Source: Toxonevra muliebris
Lineage: Eukaryota; Arthropoda; Insecta; Diptera; Pallopteridae
NCBI GenBank assembly: GCA_963691655.1
Contig: OY829328.1
Location: forward strand, 29,531,890-29,595,889
Direction of reading: 5' to 3'
Length of the DNA stretch: 64,000 nucleotides
Shown here: positions 1-10,928 of the stretch, piece by piece
Layout: each line of letters opens with the position of its first letter
Position numbering within the stretch: position 1 is the stretch's first letter
Notes under the pieces: model-generated
Told to the model about the DNA's origin: nothing
The model's input: the letters and a program-made list of their open reading frames with translations, nothing else
Databases searched by the model: none
Position numbers and translations under genes: made by a program

Positions 1-689
1 AGGTAAGTATATAATTGAAGGTATATATTTATGATTTCTCATATAATTTTCACTAAAAATCTTTTTTGTATATGATATATTGATATACATACATAAATAA
101 TTACAAATATTTTTAAAATATGATTTAATTGTGTTTTAGGAGAAAAGGCAAGATCTTTTGTTTAAATAAAGCTTTATGTATTTAAATTGAGAAACATTTG
201 ATTGTAGGCTCGGATAAAGTTTTATGCGTTTTGTTCATTTTAATATTGGTTGAAGAAATCTTGAGAATCATCATGAGTGTAGTAAGATTAAGTTTAGCAG
301 TTGTTTGTTTGTTTGTTTAAAAATTAAATCTAACTTAAAAATAGGGAAGAATTTGAAGTGTAAGTCAAAGTTAATTAAGTTAGAATTCAATATATAAAGT
401 GAAAAAGGAATTTGTTTCCTCAATTGTTTCATATTTTTTTACAACTTTGTGTAGTAATTTTTGATATATGGCTCAGTTACACTTTACCATATTTATATAT
501 TTTCTACTTTTAAATGCACTTGCTCAATAGTTCAGCTATTGAACATTTTAATGAGTTAGTGGTTTCAAGTATTGACATTGTGGGTATGTGGGATATTGAA
601 TAATATACTTTTCCTGTGGAAACCAATAAATCCGTTTCTGATTTTCTTATTTATTTCAGCTTTTAAGCTTTTCCACCAAATGATTTAAT
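1..689. other. AT-rich DNA downstream of the NPDC1-like gene
   Basis: No open frame, RNA gene or inverted-repeat element is visible. Because the neighbouring gene runs on the minus strand, part of this stretch is probably its 3' UTR. I could not place its polyadenylation site with confidence. Confidence 0.5.
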
Positions 690-3600
690 TTATTTCTTAT
701 TCTTCTTTTTTTTCTCGTCGGAAGATACAACAGACATTGAGTATGCCGACGAAAAAGGAGCTGATGTTTTTCCAGAAGTTTTTCGTGTGATCTGTGGCTG
801 TTGAGGTGTAACTTGAATGATATTGCTAATAGGTGCTGCCACTGTAGCAGCGCCGCTTGATGGTGTCACTGGTGTTTCATCCAAAAATAAAGGATTTTTA
901 ACTTCCATTTCACCGGTCTGCAGAGAAAGAAGAGATATGTTGAAACAATGTAAAATAACTTTAGATTTTGCATTAAGCTTACTGGAGCCAACCCAGGGCA
1001 CTCATATACAGTATAATCGCCTTCTTCATTATCATCGTCACTTTCTACATCGGACAGTCCACAATGTCCCTCCATTGCCTGTTGATTCTCAAAGGAAATA
1101 ATTTTCTGCTTCTGTTGCTGATAGTGATACATTTGAGCACATTGAGCTAATTTGCGGTCACCCGATGGGGAGATTTCCTTATTTGGGCCAGTAACACCAT
1201 ATGCTGGATATTCAATATCAGCCGCTGCTTTAGTTTTGTTATGAAGCCTGAAATGGAAGTAAAACGATAATTAGTTTTGTCGAGCATCATTTCTACTATA
1301 ACGTACGTGTACCAAGCAATTCCTAATGCAATAAGTCCAACCGTAATCGCTGCGCTAACTCCTGCAATCAATGCCACCACATACATGCCCATATCCGAAT
1401 CGATGCCAACATGTTGGCGCATTACCATGTGCTCGTCATGGCCGAGGGATGATGCTGCAGGTGCCACCGCTGCTGCGGCGGCAACCCCATGCCCATTAAT
1501 AATTGCACCTGATTTGCCCTGTTTTTGTAATTTATCAATTAGTGCATTTATATCATGTCTTGTATTTATCATTGATGCAGGGGTGGCTACTACATCCGGT
1601 GCAGCTGTCGGTTTCATCTGCGCAGCAACATTAACCCCTGCTGCAGCAGCCGCGGCTGCAGCATTTTGTGGTTTTATTCTATGGAATGTAGTTGAAGATG
1701 CTACATATTCCAATGTCTTGGATTGGTCGACTGGAGGAGCTGGTGCTAATATAGGCCGTGCATCAGCTTTGCTATCACTAGCTACATTTACTTCATTCGA
1801 AATATCATTTAAATCCATTTCTTTAGGTAGTGATAATGTAATTTTCTCAATTGCATCATATTTGGTTTCAGCTGGCACATATTCTTCGTATTCATCTAAT
1901 ACTTTCGAATCCAATGCTTCAGTATCACCATCATCTAGGGCACGATTGTCTTCTTCGTAGTAACGTGGATCAGAGGGACCAACAGCGAATGATATACGCT
2001 CACGTAGTGTATTACCAGCAAAATTTGGATATTTATAACTGAATTCAGGATTTGAATTATCGTATTGATCATCTTCATCGTCGATGTCATCGTTTTCGTC
2101 ATCCTCTTCATCGTCCGGTTCATTCATAGCTAATGCTGCCTGCAACTGTTGCTGGCGAAAACGTTCCCTTTGACGATTCATTTGCATGTTGATCAATTCT
2201 AACTGGTGCTCAAACTGTTGCTGTAGACGTCGCCGAGCATTCTCTTCCATTAATTGATTAAGAAAATCTGATGAAACATCAAAATTTTGTTGCAAGGTCT
2301 GGTGTAAAGGCTTACGGCGAAGTCCTGATAAAAAGATAGAGGAGAAACCTTAAATTTTAATAGGAACTGAGAAAGGATTTTACAAAATACAATATATCAA
2401 AGAAATTAATAAGCAATTTTGTATTTTACGACTAAAGCAGTCTGAGGAAGTGTTGTGGATTATTCAGGCAGCAGTTTTGGCTGTAATTTTGTTTCTTTGT
2501 TTGGCGACAAACTGTGCTTGGCGTATTTCCAAGATTTTGGTGATCAAAGAGGCTAATAACAAGAAATTAAATCAAATAAATAAATTTTTAAAACGTATCC
2601 ACATCTGGCAATGAGTCCTGACTATCAGACTTCGGCCTTTTTTCTTCCGGAAGTGATAGTTAAGTACCAGATTTGAAAGAAGATAAAATAGGCCATCGGT
2701 GAAAGGTCATCGATGAAAGCCTGAAAAATCAATCTTCGGAGTCTTTCGACGAGTAAAGGCTTAATTATGCAAATGCAACGTAATGTTGAAATCTATAGAA
2801 GATTTAGCTCTACGTTACGTTACTATTTCAGTAATTACTTACACGCACTTCCTATATCACAGAATCGAGACGTAACAGTTAACGATTGAGCTAACTATTA
2901 TGCTCATGCTAGATTAAATTTTTTAAATGTTATCAAGAGAACTTTTATCAATATATTTAGCTTGATCCAGAGAGTAAGAGATACATGTGATTAACAAGAC
3001 GGAACGAATATACTTGTACTTCATTCCCAAACTTGAAAATCGCCGACTTCACCGTTCCAAAATTAGACTTGTATGTTTTCATTTTTAGCTTTTTAGATTG
3101 TCACACAAAGAAACATCAACACAACAACTTCTGAGGGTAACAACCGCCATAGCTTAGTAAGTAGTTAGTGTATTAGACTACTACGCAGTGGTGTCCGGGT
3201 TCAAATCTCGACACGCTCAATAATTAAAAATGGGAAATAAACATTTTTCTACACGGCAACACCTCTTGGCAGCCCTCCAAGAGTACAAATTGTTTATGGA
3301 CAGCTTTTAACTTTGTCTTTCGGATTCTGTATAAAACTGTACGTTCTTTCCATTTGTGTCTAAATATAACGCACAAAAAATAAATGAATGCGAAAAGCTC
3401 AGATTAGGCCCTCCATGGGCTGTTGTGCCATAATATGCATGCATTTGTTCTTGTATTTTTGACATTTCCTCAATGGCCTTCGAGAAATTCCCCAATTTTC
3501 GATCAAATTTCTGCTTACCAACACTAACACTTACCTACTACTGAAGTGTTTTTTGAGAGAATTAGAATTTTTTTTTTTTTTTTTTGCTTCAAATATTTGC

Positions 3601-5144
3601 TTTTTCAACGTTTCCTTCCCCGCACAACAGGGTATTCCTCCCAAGTTGGCATCGCTGATTACAATGCACAGGAAATCATACGATGGTAACCCTGTTCCTC
3701 TTCCGGGCTTAAAAACTACAAGGTGTCACAAGGGCAAGTAATATTTATTTTTTTCCTGCCAAACAAATTTTTAAATAGTTACAATTAACAAAATTGCTTT
3801 TAAAACTACACAATAAGATAATTAACTACAGGAGTTTAGGCAAAAGCAACTCGAAGTTGTTTTTATTCAAATTAAATTAATTGGCCTAAATAAATAATTT
3901 TTGATTAGGAGTGTTTTGAATTAGCTATTCATTCATACAACGTACCTACTTACTAACTACGAAAATAGGAAACTTTAGCAATCAATGTCGAAAAAATAAT
4001 GTAGTAGTTGAAAAAATTGCTATATAAATAGAATAGATGTAATAAATTATTACAAATGTTTAAAAATAGCACAAGTATGTAGACATACGTTTACGATTAA
4101 ATGTATATACTATATATATCGAACTTGTTAAATCGTAAATAGTAATGTAAGAAAGGGAGAATAACATGCAAAGACTTGTAGTTATACCTCCTCAAAAGTG
4201 GCGCGCGTGTAAATGTGGGGGCAGGAGTTGATAATGTATGCCCAATTTGAACTATTTTCTACTTTCGCTATGACGTAGAAAAACGTTTATTACTTTTCCT
4301 TCCCCACACGCATACGGCATGGTAAAACAGAAAAAGGAAATAAGAAATTCTATTTTCGTGCATTTAATTGAAGCTTCTATGGTTCTCAACCCTCAAGTTT
4401 CTTAGTTGCACACATTACACAAACAACAATATGAAACACTAACACGCACCACCTCAAGCTAGCATTTTAACACCTCAAGCTAGCACTTTTGCGCTACCCC
4501 ATTCATTTCCTTTGCAATTTTGAAGTACTGAAAGCGGAAATTATTTTGAAGAAAGGAAAAAAAGTGTATCAGATGTTTGCAGAAAATATATATATAACGC
4601 ATACATATATTTATATATATATATATATGTGTGTAAGTAAATATATTTATATGGCTATATCAATGAAGTCCTGGACAAATGTACTATGTATATGGCTGTT
4701 GTTGTTTTCGTGCGCTTGGCAAACCAATTTCTGTGTATCTGCAGTAAAAAAATGTGTGGGCGGTTAAAGTTTTAACGGATAATTTAAATGCAGGAGAAAA
4801 CGCGATTTGAATTAGAAGTATTTTTCTTTTTCTTTTTATAAATCAAGCGGAGCTATCTGCAAAGTAGTTGGGTAGTGTAGAAATATGTATCTATTTTTAG
4901 CTTAATTTAACATGTATGATAGTTGAAGCCCAAAATAATTATATGCTAAAAATGTGTATCACGTAGCAAACTATCAAAAAAAATTAGACATGAGAAATGC
5001 ATTACAGTATTATAATTTAGTTAACTACATAAATGGAAATTAATTTCTAGACTCACCTGGATAAACGGACATTTCACAATAACCCAATATATCAAGCAAC
5101 ACTAAGCCCACTAAAGGTAACGCAATAGCTCCAAATTTTAACAT
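690..5144 (-). CDS. NPDC1: NPDC1 / CAB-1 family single-pass membrane protein
   Basis: Four coding exons can be spliced with consensus sites: 5144-5057, 2324-1307, 1247-983 and 917-690 (phases 1, 2, 0), giving 532 residues. Exon 1 encodes a hydrophobic signal peptide (starts MLKFGAIALPLVGLVLLDIL). Next come a Q/R-rich coiled-coil-like stretch (about residues 40-90), a very acidic patch, Ala-rich low-complexity segments and one membrane span (about 344-366). The cytoplasmic tail is the diagnostic part: it carries AQMYHYQQQKQK, then YTVYECPGLAP and TGEMEVKNPLF, the conserved end of vertebrate NPDC1 and nematode CAB-1. Family members are neuronal vesicle or secretory-pathway proteins; CAB-1 is reported to bind the Rab3 exchange factor AEX-3. 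The lumenal half is longer and less conserved than in vertebrates. The exon 1 link is an inference, but phase and signal peptide fit exactly. The tail ends in a lysine cluster. Confidence 0.88.
2325..5056 (-). other. First intron of the NPDC1-like gene
   Basis: The 2.7-kb intron lies between GTGAGT (after 5057) and the acceptor before 2324. It holds a tRNA-like SINE relic near 3147-3300, poly-T tracts, a TA microsatellite near 4610-4630 and a short direct duplication of a CACCTCAAGCTAGCA-type sequence near 4449-4487. No coding exon was recognised. Confidence 0.6.
3147..3300 (+). repeat. tRNA-derived SINE relic
   Basis: There is an A-box-like TAGCTTAGTAAG at about 3150-3161, followed about 45 nt later by a B-box-like GGTTCAAATCT at 3198-3208. 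These sit inside a cloverleaf-like segment ending near 3216. The body after it is not tRNA. The B box departs from the consensus (CAA for CGA), so this is an old copy. No target duplication could be seen. Confidence 0.5.
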
Positions 5145-7489
5145 TTTTTATTTTTTCGAATTGAGGCGTACAAATTGTTTCCAATAATAAATTTTTATAA
5201 TATTATTTATTTCAAACACTTATTAATGCAATTTCATTGAAAATTCTACTTTTACTTTGCAATATGCGACTTTTCACTTGTTCCATATGGGGCCGGCCAT
5301 TGTGGCGAATGCCCTTTACATGAGAATATCGATTTTCGCCAACGCACGTAAAATTTTCACTTTCAAAACTCCCGTATGGCTTTGAAAGTTTTTGCTGTTG
5401 CAAGAAAAAATATTATTTTATTTTTTTGATAATTTTTAATTATATTTAATAAATATAAATAATAATTCTGTTGCGTTATATACATTAATTTTTGTTTTTT
5501 TTAATTCAATTTAATATTGTTCTGTTCGTTTCAAGCCTTTTTCCAAAGAGCCTGTCGAATTTGTTCGCTTGTGTTCCAACGAAGTATCCTGTGGTACTGT
5601 ATTTCTATTCGTTTACATTAAAGAAAAATATGCTCCTGCTAGTTTGTGATGTACGTAGATACTTGTAGCTCAGTCAAACTGTGACGCAAAATGTTATATC
5701 CACCTCCGCACTGTTAATGAAAAAGTTAGGAAAAAGAAGCAACAACATACAGCTTTGTGGCACGGCGCATGCGTATCAAAAATGAAAGCTTTGCAACATT
5801 TTTTACACATACATACCAACTTCTTGTTTTTTGCAGGTTGTTGTTAGTAGTCGTTGCAAATTCGCATATGTATGTATATGAAATAACACCGAGTTAGATA
5901 GCGAAACCCAAGACACCCACTAAAAGACGGTAAGCGTTCAGTAAGAAGAGCAGTAAGAGGAAGGCAGCGGTAATTGCGTGCAGTTGAAAAAAAAAACAGT
6001 TGCAGTAATAAAATTTATAGCGAAGCTGTAGCTGTTTTTTTTTATATTTCTGCAGGCAACCGAAAATGGCAATGGCGGCGGGTAGCGGCAGCAGTGAACT
6101 AATTTTCATGTGGGATAGGACAAAAATTCATCAATGAAAATTTTTTGGGCAAAAAGAGTCATGCGCTACATTTTTGGGAACTTCATTGAACTGTTTATTT
6201 AAATCTGCAAAATGAGTTTGGCGTATATATACATAGGTACATATAATATTAAAAAACAAAAACTACAAAAATCTGTTAAACGTTGATACGAAAATTTTCT
6301 GAAATTTTTTGATTTATGGTACTGGGAAATTTTGCGAGCAAAGTAAAACATATTGAGTTTCGGTGTCTTGTTACCAAACCAACTAATCGATTTCGAATCG
6401 ATTTGTCCAAATGTAGCATATGGAAACTATTTGTGATAATCTATCTTCTATCTATATATATAAAATAGAGCTCTGTTAAATGTTTAGTCCTAATAGGTTT
6501 CTATATTTCGCAACGGATTGTCATGAAATTTAGTATGTAATTGCTTTAGACATTTGTCGAGTATGTCGATATTTATTTTAAGTTAATTTGAAATAGTTTC
6601 TTTAATATAGACTATTATTTGAACCAAAGTCAGCTTTTTTATAAAATTTAGCTACTTAATGCAAAATACTGCTTAAACTATAAGAGGCACATAAAAATTA
6701 TGTATAGAAAGATTATAGATCTTATGGTTTTCTAAAATAAAGTCAGTGGTGGCATATATCTAAAGTTAATAGTTTACCTGTGAAATGCATTTTTATATTA
6801 AAAATTTGTTCCCCTTACAGTTGTTCTTGTAAATATTAATGTTTTTCCTAGAATCACAGCAAAAGATTTTTTTACTTCGTTCGCTGTGATTTCCACCACA
6901 CAAACACAAAGCAGAAAAGAATGCGTATGAGCTTTGCGTTTGAAATTCTTTTTCATTTGCATGAATGTAATTACATATTACTAATTTGATCACAGTATTT
7001 TATAGTTTTGTGTGGATGAGATGGTTAGAAGGGAAGGTAGAGTAATGGATATAGGAAAGAGTAGTGGGATAGTTGGTTCGAATTCCACTTAAAGCGGGAC
7101 CAAATAATTTTTTTTTTCCAATATATTTTTTTCTCCAATATATTTTTTTTTATCGGTGTGGTGGGAAAAATTAAATATACAACAAAAAACAAATACTGAC
7201 AAAGGTGAATAAAACATGCAAACACACAAAAGACATTATTTTATATTATACTAATGTGATCACCCTATTTTGTGGAGGTTTGTGGCTTAGTGAGTTAAAA
7301 AGGAGTGTAAATTTGTAGTTGTGCCATGAAATTGTAAGTTTTTTTTGGTGTCATGTGTTCGAATCCCACACAGGTGAACCGCCAAGCGATTCTTTTTTTA
7401 TACAAACAATTATTTTTTTTCTACTATTATATAAAACTGTAACTTGATTTCATGGACATATGCCCATCAATAACTCAGATAATTTTTGG
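5145..7489. other. Intergenic and probable promoter region upstream of the NPDC1-like gene
   Basis: This is AT-rich DNA. The part next to 5144 should hold the 5' UTR and promoter of the minus-strand NPDC1-like gene. A 63-codon frame at 5212-5403 in that part has no recognisable protein features. Apart from the pair of related segments at 6978-7385, nothing else was recognised. Confidence 0.45.
6978..7385 (+). repeat. Two diverged copies of a unit with tRNA-like box B
   Basis: A segment starting ACTAATTTGATCACAGTATTTT near 6980 recurs about 261 bp downstream (ACTAATGTGATCACCCTATTTT, near 7250). Both units continue into a GTGTGG or TTTGTGG sequence and, further on, into GGTTCGAATTCCAC or TGTTCGAATCCCAC, which resemble the Pol III B box. 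They may be old tRNA-derived SINE copies or a short tandem duplication. Confidence 0.35.
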
Positions 7490-8230
7490 GTATATCTCCA
7501 CAACCAGAGATTTAGATTTAGATTTAGGAAAAAGGTCTGTGAAATTGAAAAAAGGGGACATGGTATCTCCTATATAGTCCGAGTTTAAGCTATGGAATAT
7601 CTCAGTATTCATTTGTAGCACGTCTCTAAAAAACGTTATTTGTCAATGGCATTCTATAAAAAAATATAGATAGGCGTGGCCTTTTCTGTTCAACTCTAAT
7701 GCTTTTATATATATTTCTAGAACCGTTTACCCACATTGGTTGACAAAACCACGCCACAAAAAAACAAAAATGTAGTTACGATTGAAAAAGACGGCGAGGA
7801 ACTTTCCATGTAGCCTGAATTTTCATTATTGTATATCTTAGAAACTATTTGTAGTGCAGTACTAAGATTTGGAATGATAATATGATTTGCCAATGGAATT
7901 TGGTGGGTAAAGTATGGGTACACTTGAATTAGTGACTGTTCAACCTCGGTTTTATAAGGTATATTTCCTAAATTATTTGTGGTTAGAGAGCTTTGATTGC
8001 CAATGGAAAATGCTAGAAACAAATGAATGGAATAAATAAAATATGCGTGACACCTCCCATGCAAAGAAAATGTTTGAAACTGTATACCTGAGAAACGATT
8101 GCAAAGAACACACTGGCAGTTTGTGTGTGAAGGTGAATGGTTAGTAGTAGTTGTTGGGCAGAATGTGGAAGTTTTTTGGCATACAAAGGAAATGCTTCAA
8201 AAGGTATATCTCTCCCTTATTTTGCTAAGG
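7490..8230 (+). repeat. Degenerate tandem array, period about 120 bp
   Basis: A core like GTATATCTCAGAAACTATTT recurs in one orientation at about 7490, 7595, 7709, 7831, 7959, 8082 and 8204, with spacings of 105, 114, 122, 128, 123 and 122. Between cores, short shared words such as TTGCCAATGGAA recur. The units are too diverged for a young satellite. A related segment lies at 57230-57640. No protein is supported here; the open frame at 7717-8064 is a chance frame across the repeats. Confidence 0.6.
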
Positions 8231-8450
8231 CCCTAACATAAATTTTTCAGTATAGAGTTTTCGATGAATTATGACAAAGTGTGTCCTGTATCGAAAATTT
8301 TAGAAACCTACACTGAAAACTTGCAATCTTTTCTTTTAGTTTAAATTACAAAGTCTCGACACAGTACTCCAAATACAAAAATGTTTTTTGCTTCTCCTAT
8401 AAAATTTGAAAAATGCGTGTTAGGGCTTTAGCAAATTAAGGCAGCGATAT
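8207..8450. mobile_element. Small inverted-repeat element (MITE family B)
   Basis: The left arm, ATATCTCTCCCTTATTTTGC, is matched by the reverse complement of 8411-8450, ATATCGCTGCCTTAATTTGC. Both continue into TAA(G/A)(G/A)CCCTAACA and a T run. The arms are about 40 bp and the element about 244 bp, with no coding capacity. One end of a second copy lies at 12028-12110. The superfamily is unknown because no clean target duplication was found. Confidence 0.55.
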
Positions 8451-9080
8451 GGGGAACCATAGGCAAGCAATCAAAATTTAGTTGTAAAGGATGTATGTTG
8501 ATAGTTATTAGAGAGCCATAGTGAGAAAGATGATGAAGGTTTGTATGTTAAGATGGGATGTTGATAGCAATAACTAAGAAGAATGTTGACACCATTAAAC
8601 ACGTGGAAGTGGAACTACTCATGTAAATGATATGAATGATTAGTGCAATGATTCGATTTTGATCGGAGACTGGCACGCTCATATAAATATATCTCTTGCA
8701 AAAATTTCAGTTGTTGTAATTTTTGCATTACCCCTACTTTGCCAGGTCCGGGCAACGAATAAACTTCCAGTTTTATGATTTTGGCAACCTATACACAGTT
8801 AACATAGGCTCAAAAGTTATTCTACTTAGTACCACACAAACTCACAAAGATTCCTTTCTTGGATGTAAACAACGCAACAAACTTGATCAGAAAATAGTCG
8901 CAAATGATATTCGGCCGATGTATACGGTTTCATTGGTAAATAAACGGAAAAATTGTTGTTTCTTTTAAATCTACATGCAAAAATGTCTTTTTAACATCTG
9001 ATTGACGGTATCTTATACCTCTGAGCATATGATAATATAGAAACCTCAAACAACCAAAAAAAAAAGTCACTATAAACTTG

Positions 9081-9174
9081 AGCATATAGTCAAAAATAAA
9101 GTGTTCTTTAACTATTCTTATGGTATTAAAGTATAGTTTGGTTAAATTACACTTTATTTTCGACTATGACTATG
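9081..9174. mobile_element. Palindromic MITE family A, copy 1
   Basis: A near-complete palindrome: AGCATATAGTCAAAAATAAAG at the left and CTTTATTTTCGACTATGACT at the right are inverted. TTAAAGTATAGTTTGGTTAA lies in the middle. Copies with the same layout occur at 36207-36332 and 61119-61242. This copy is shortened at its left half. Confidence 0.7.
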
Positions 9175-9949
9175 CTGCTTGCTTTCTAACTATTTCGTAT
9201 TCATTTCGGTAGCATACCATTGGGTTTGTTTTATTTTAATATTCCGCATGGTCGTCATTTGAGGGGGAAAACCATGGATGGTTTTTTCGATGCAATGCAT
9301 CGTGGGCCTACATCGATAATCTTCGATACATCGGGCAAATACATCGATATTTTCAATGCATCGGAATAAATTAAAGAAAGAGTTTACAAGATGAAAAAAC
9401 ATTTGAAAATATATGTTGAACTAGTTGACAAATGACAGTATTCATATCCCTTCCATTAAGTTTGGTTTTTTTTCCAAAAGATAGATGTTTCTATCATTCT
9501 AATTTTAAAAACATATTTTTCCAAAACTTTTTAAATTCAAAACTTAGTGGACATTGAGTATAAAGTTATCTGTGTTTGTGTTAAATTTTTGACTGATGCT
9601 CAAAAAATTACGTCGAGTACCTAAAGATGGACATTTTGGTGGCCCTAAGATTGAGATGTATATTTTATATTTGGTAAAATTGTGCTTTAGTCACTTTTTT
9701 AAATAAGATAGCTAAAAAAATTTTTCTGCCAAAAACGGGTGTGTTTTGGTCTTCTGATTAAAAAATAGGCGGGGGAGACCGCAAATTTTCATTATTTATT
9801 TAAAAAATGCAATTTGAAAAATTAAAAATTCTTTTGGACCTACGCTGATTTTATGTTGTTTTATGAATAATTGCACTAGTTATCACTCCACTATCACTAT
9901 TAATTCACTTCACTATGAAAATACGCTTTTATTGCCATCGAAAAAACAC

Positions 9950-10073
9950 AGTTTCGATAACAAAAACTGACCAAAAATAGTTAAAAAATACACTGCTTAA
10001 TCACTTTTTTCCGCATTTTAATTTTCAAAAAACACTAAATTTAGCGGGAAAAGTGCTGAGTTGGCCACACTGC
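9950..10073 (-). mobile_element. Partial copy related to the hAT-like element at 62978
   Basis: The right end reads GTGCTGAGTTGGCCACACTG. This is the inverse of the left end of the 62978 element, and the similarity continues for about 100 bp (TTTAGCGGGAAAAG, AAAACACTAAAT). No opposite end with CAGTGTGGCC was found upstream, so the copy looks truncated. Confidence 0.55.
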
Positions 10074-10293
10074 ACACTGGTTTTCAATGGCGCTCAACCC
10101 CAAATGGTGATATCTATTCTATTACAATCGCACTACAAAAGCAACCCTGGTTCGTTGGATAAATGTTTTTGACGTTTGGTAATTTTCATTGTTTTCTTGG
10201 TGGATGATTAATGCACAATTGTTGTTGTACTTTGAAAAATAAATATACCCACAAAATATAATAAAAAATCTAATAAGTTTTCAACCCCACATA

Positions 10294-10928
10294 ATGGCAG
10301 CACTTAAAGGTAATAATTAGTAAAAAACAAATATATTCCATAAACTAATTTCTTTATTTCTCTGAATTTATTTAAACTTATGCGTAATTTTCTATCAATT
10401 GCGGGAATTGATTTTTGCACAACAAAAGCGTAAGTATTTCAACTTCTTTTTCCTCCTTCCCTTTGCCACTAATTATATTTTTCTCCTATTATAGTTTATT
10501 AATATGTGCATTTCTTACCTGTCTCGGAATGACCTTTCTAATTCTGGCTTGTGCTGTTCCAGAACAAAAAATATTCTATCCATTTTTTGTTCTACTCTTT
10601 TATGTCCTTTCCGTACTGCCGATGTTTATTGCGAAACGTATTCATCCCGGAAGTGAGACTAATCCAAAAACTGAATTTGCACTCTTCCTTACTGCTGGAA
10701 TGGTTCTAAGCGCATTTGGTTTACCGATTGTGCTATGGCATAGTCATGTCGTAAGTGAATTTCAACTATAGAAATAGTTTAATATTCTTCAAACACTTTA
10801 TTTGTTCATAGATTAAAGGGCTTGCGTGCAGTCTTACCATAGTCAGTAATATCATCAACTATATAACAATATTCGGCTATGCTATGAAAGACAATGATTT
10901 TGATGCTCCATATGGAGGAATGTTCTAA
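10294..10928 (+). CDS. LEPROT: LEPROT / endospanin (Vps55 family) membrane protein
   Basis: The main exons are 10294-10309 (ATG plus MAALK), 10495-10750 and 10812-10928 (stop TAA). The product has about 127 residues, near the family's 130, with four hydrophobic segments. Family landmarks are GMTFLILACAVPE, the IAKRI segment before the loop, and the motif TAGMVLSAFGLPIVL, shared with vertebrate LEPROT and LEPROTL1. These proteins sit in Golgi/endosome membranes and affect sorting of receptors to lysosomes; the yeast member is Vps55. The 10751-10811 intron is a clean GTAAGT...TAG intron. The first junction is odd: exon 1 ends in phase 1 but exon 10495 needs two bases. One extra C at 10429, flanked by AG and GTAAGT, repairs it and gives the conserved K-A-L. 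A first exon starting at ATG 10380 is an alternative. Identity is firm; the N-terminus is uncertain. Confidence 0.85.

Noticed and set aside
3553..3741. Possible exon (VPLPGLKTTRCHKGK frame) near 3640-3740
   Set aside because: It is on the opposite strand within the NPDC1-like intron, follows a poly-T tract, and has no matching splice partner or recognised homology.
6442..6620. Helitron-like 5' end (TCTATATATATAAAATAGAGC)
   Set aside because: The start resembles known Helitron ends, but no 3' hairpin with CTRR or Rep/helicase frame was found nearby.
7717..8064. 115-codon minus-strand frame
   Set aside because: It lies antisense across the degenerate 120-bp repeats and has no protein features.
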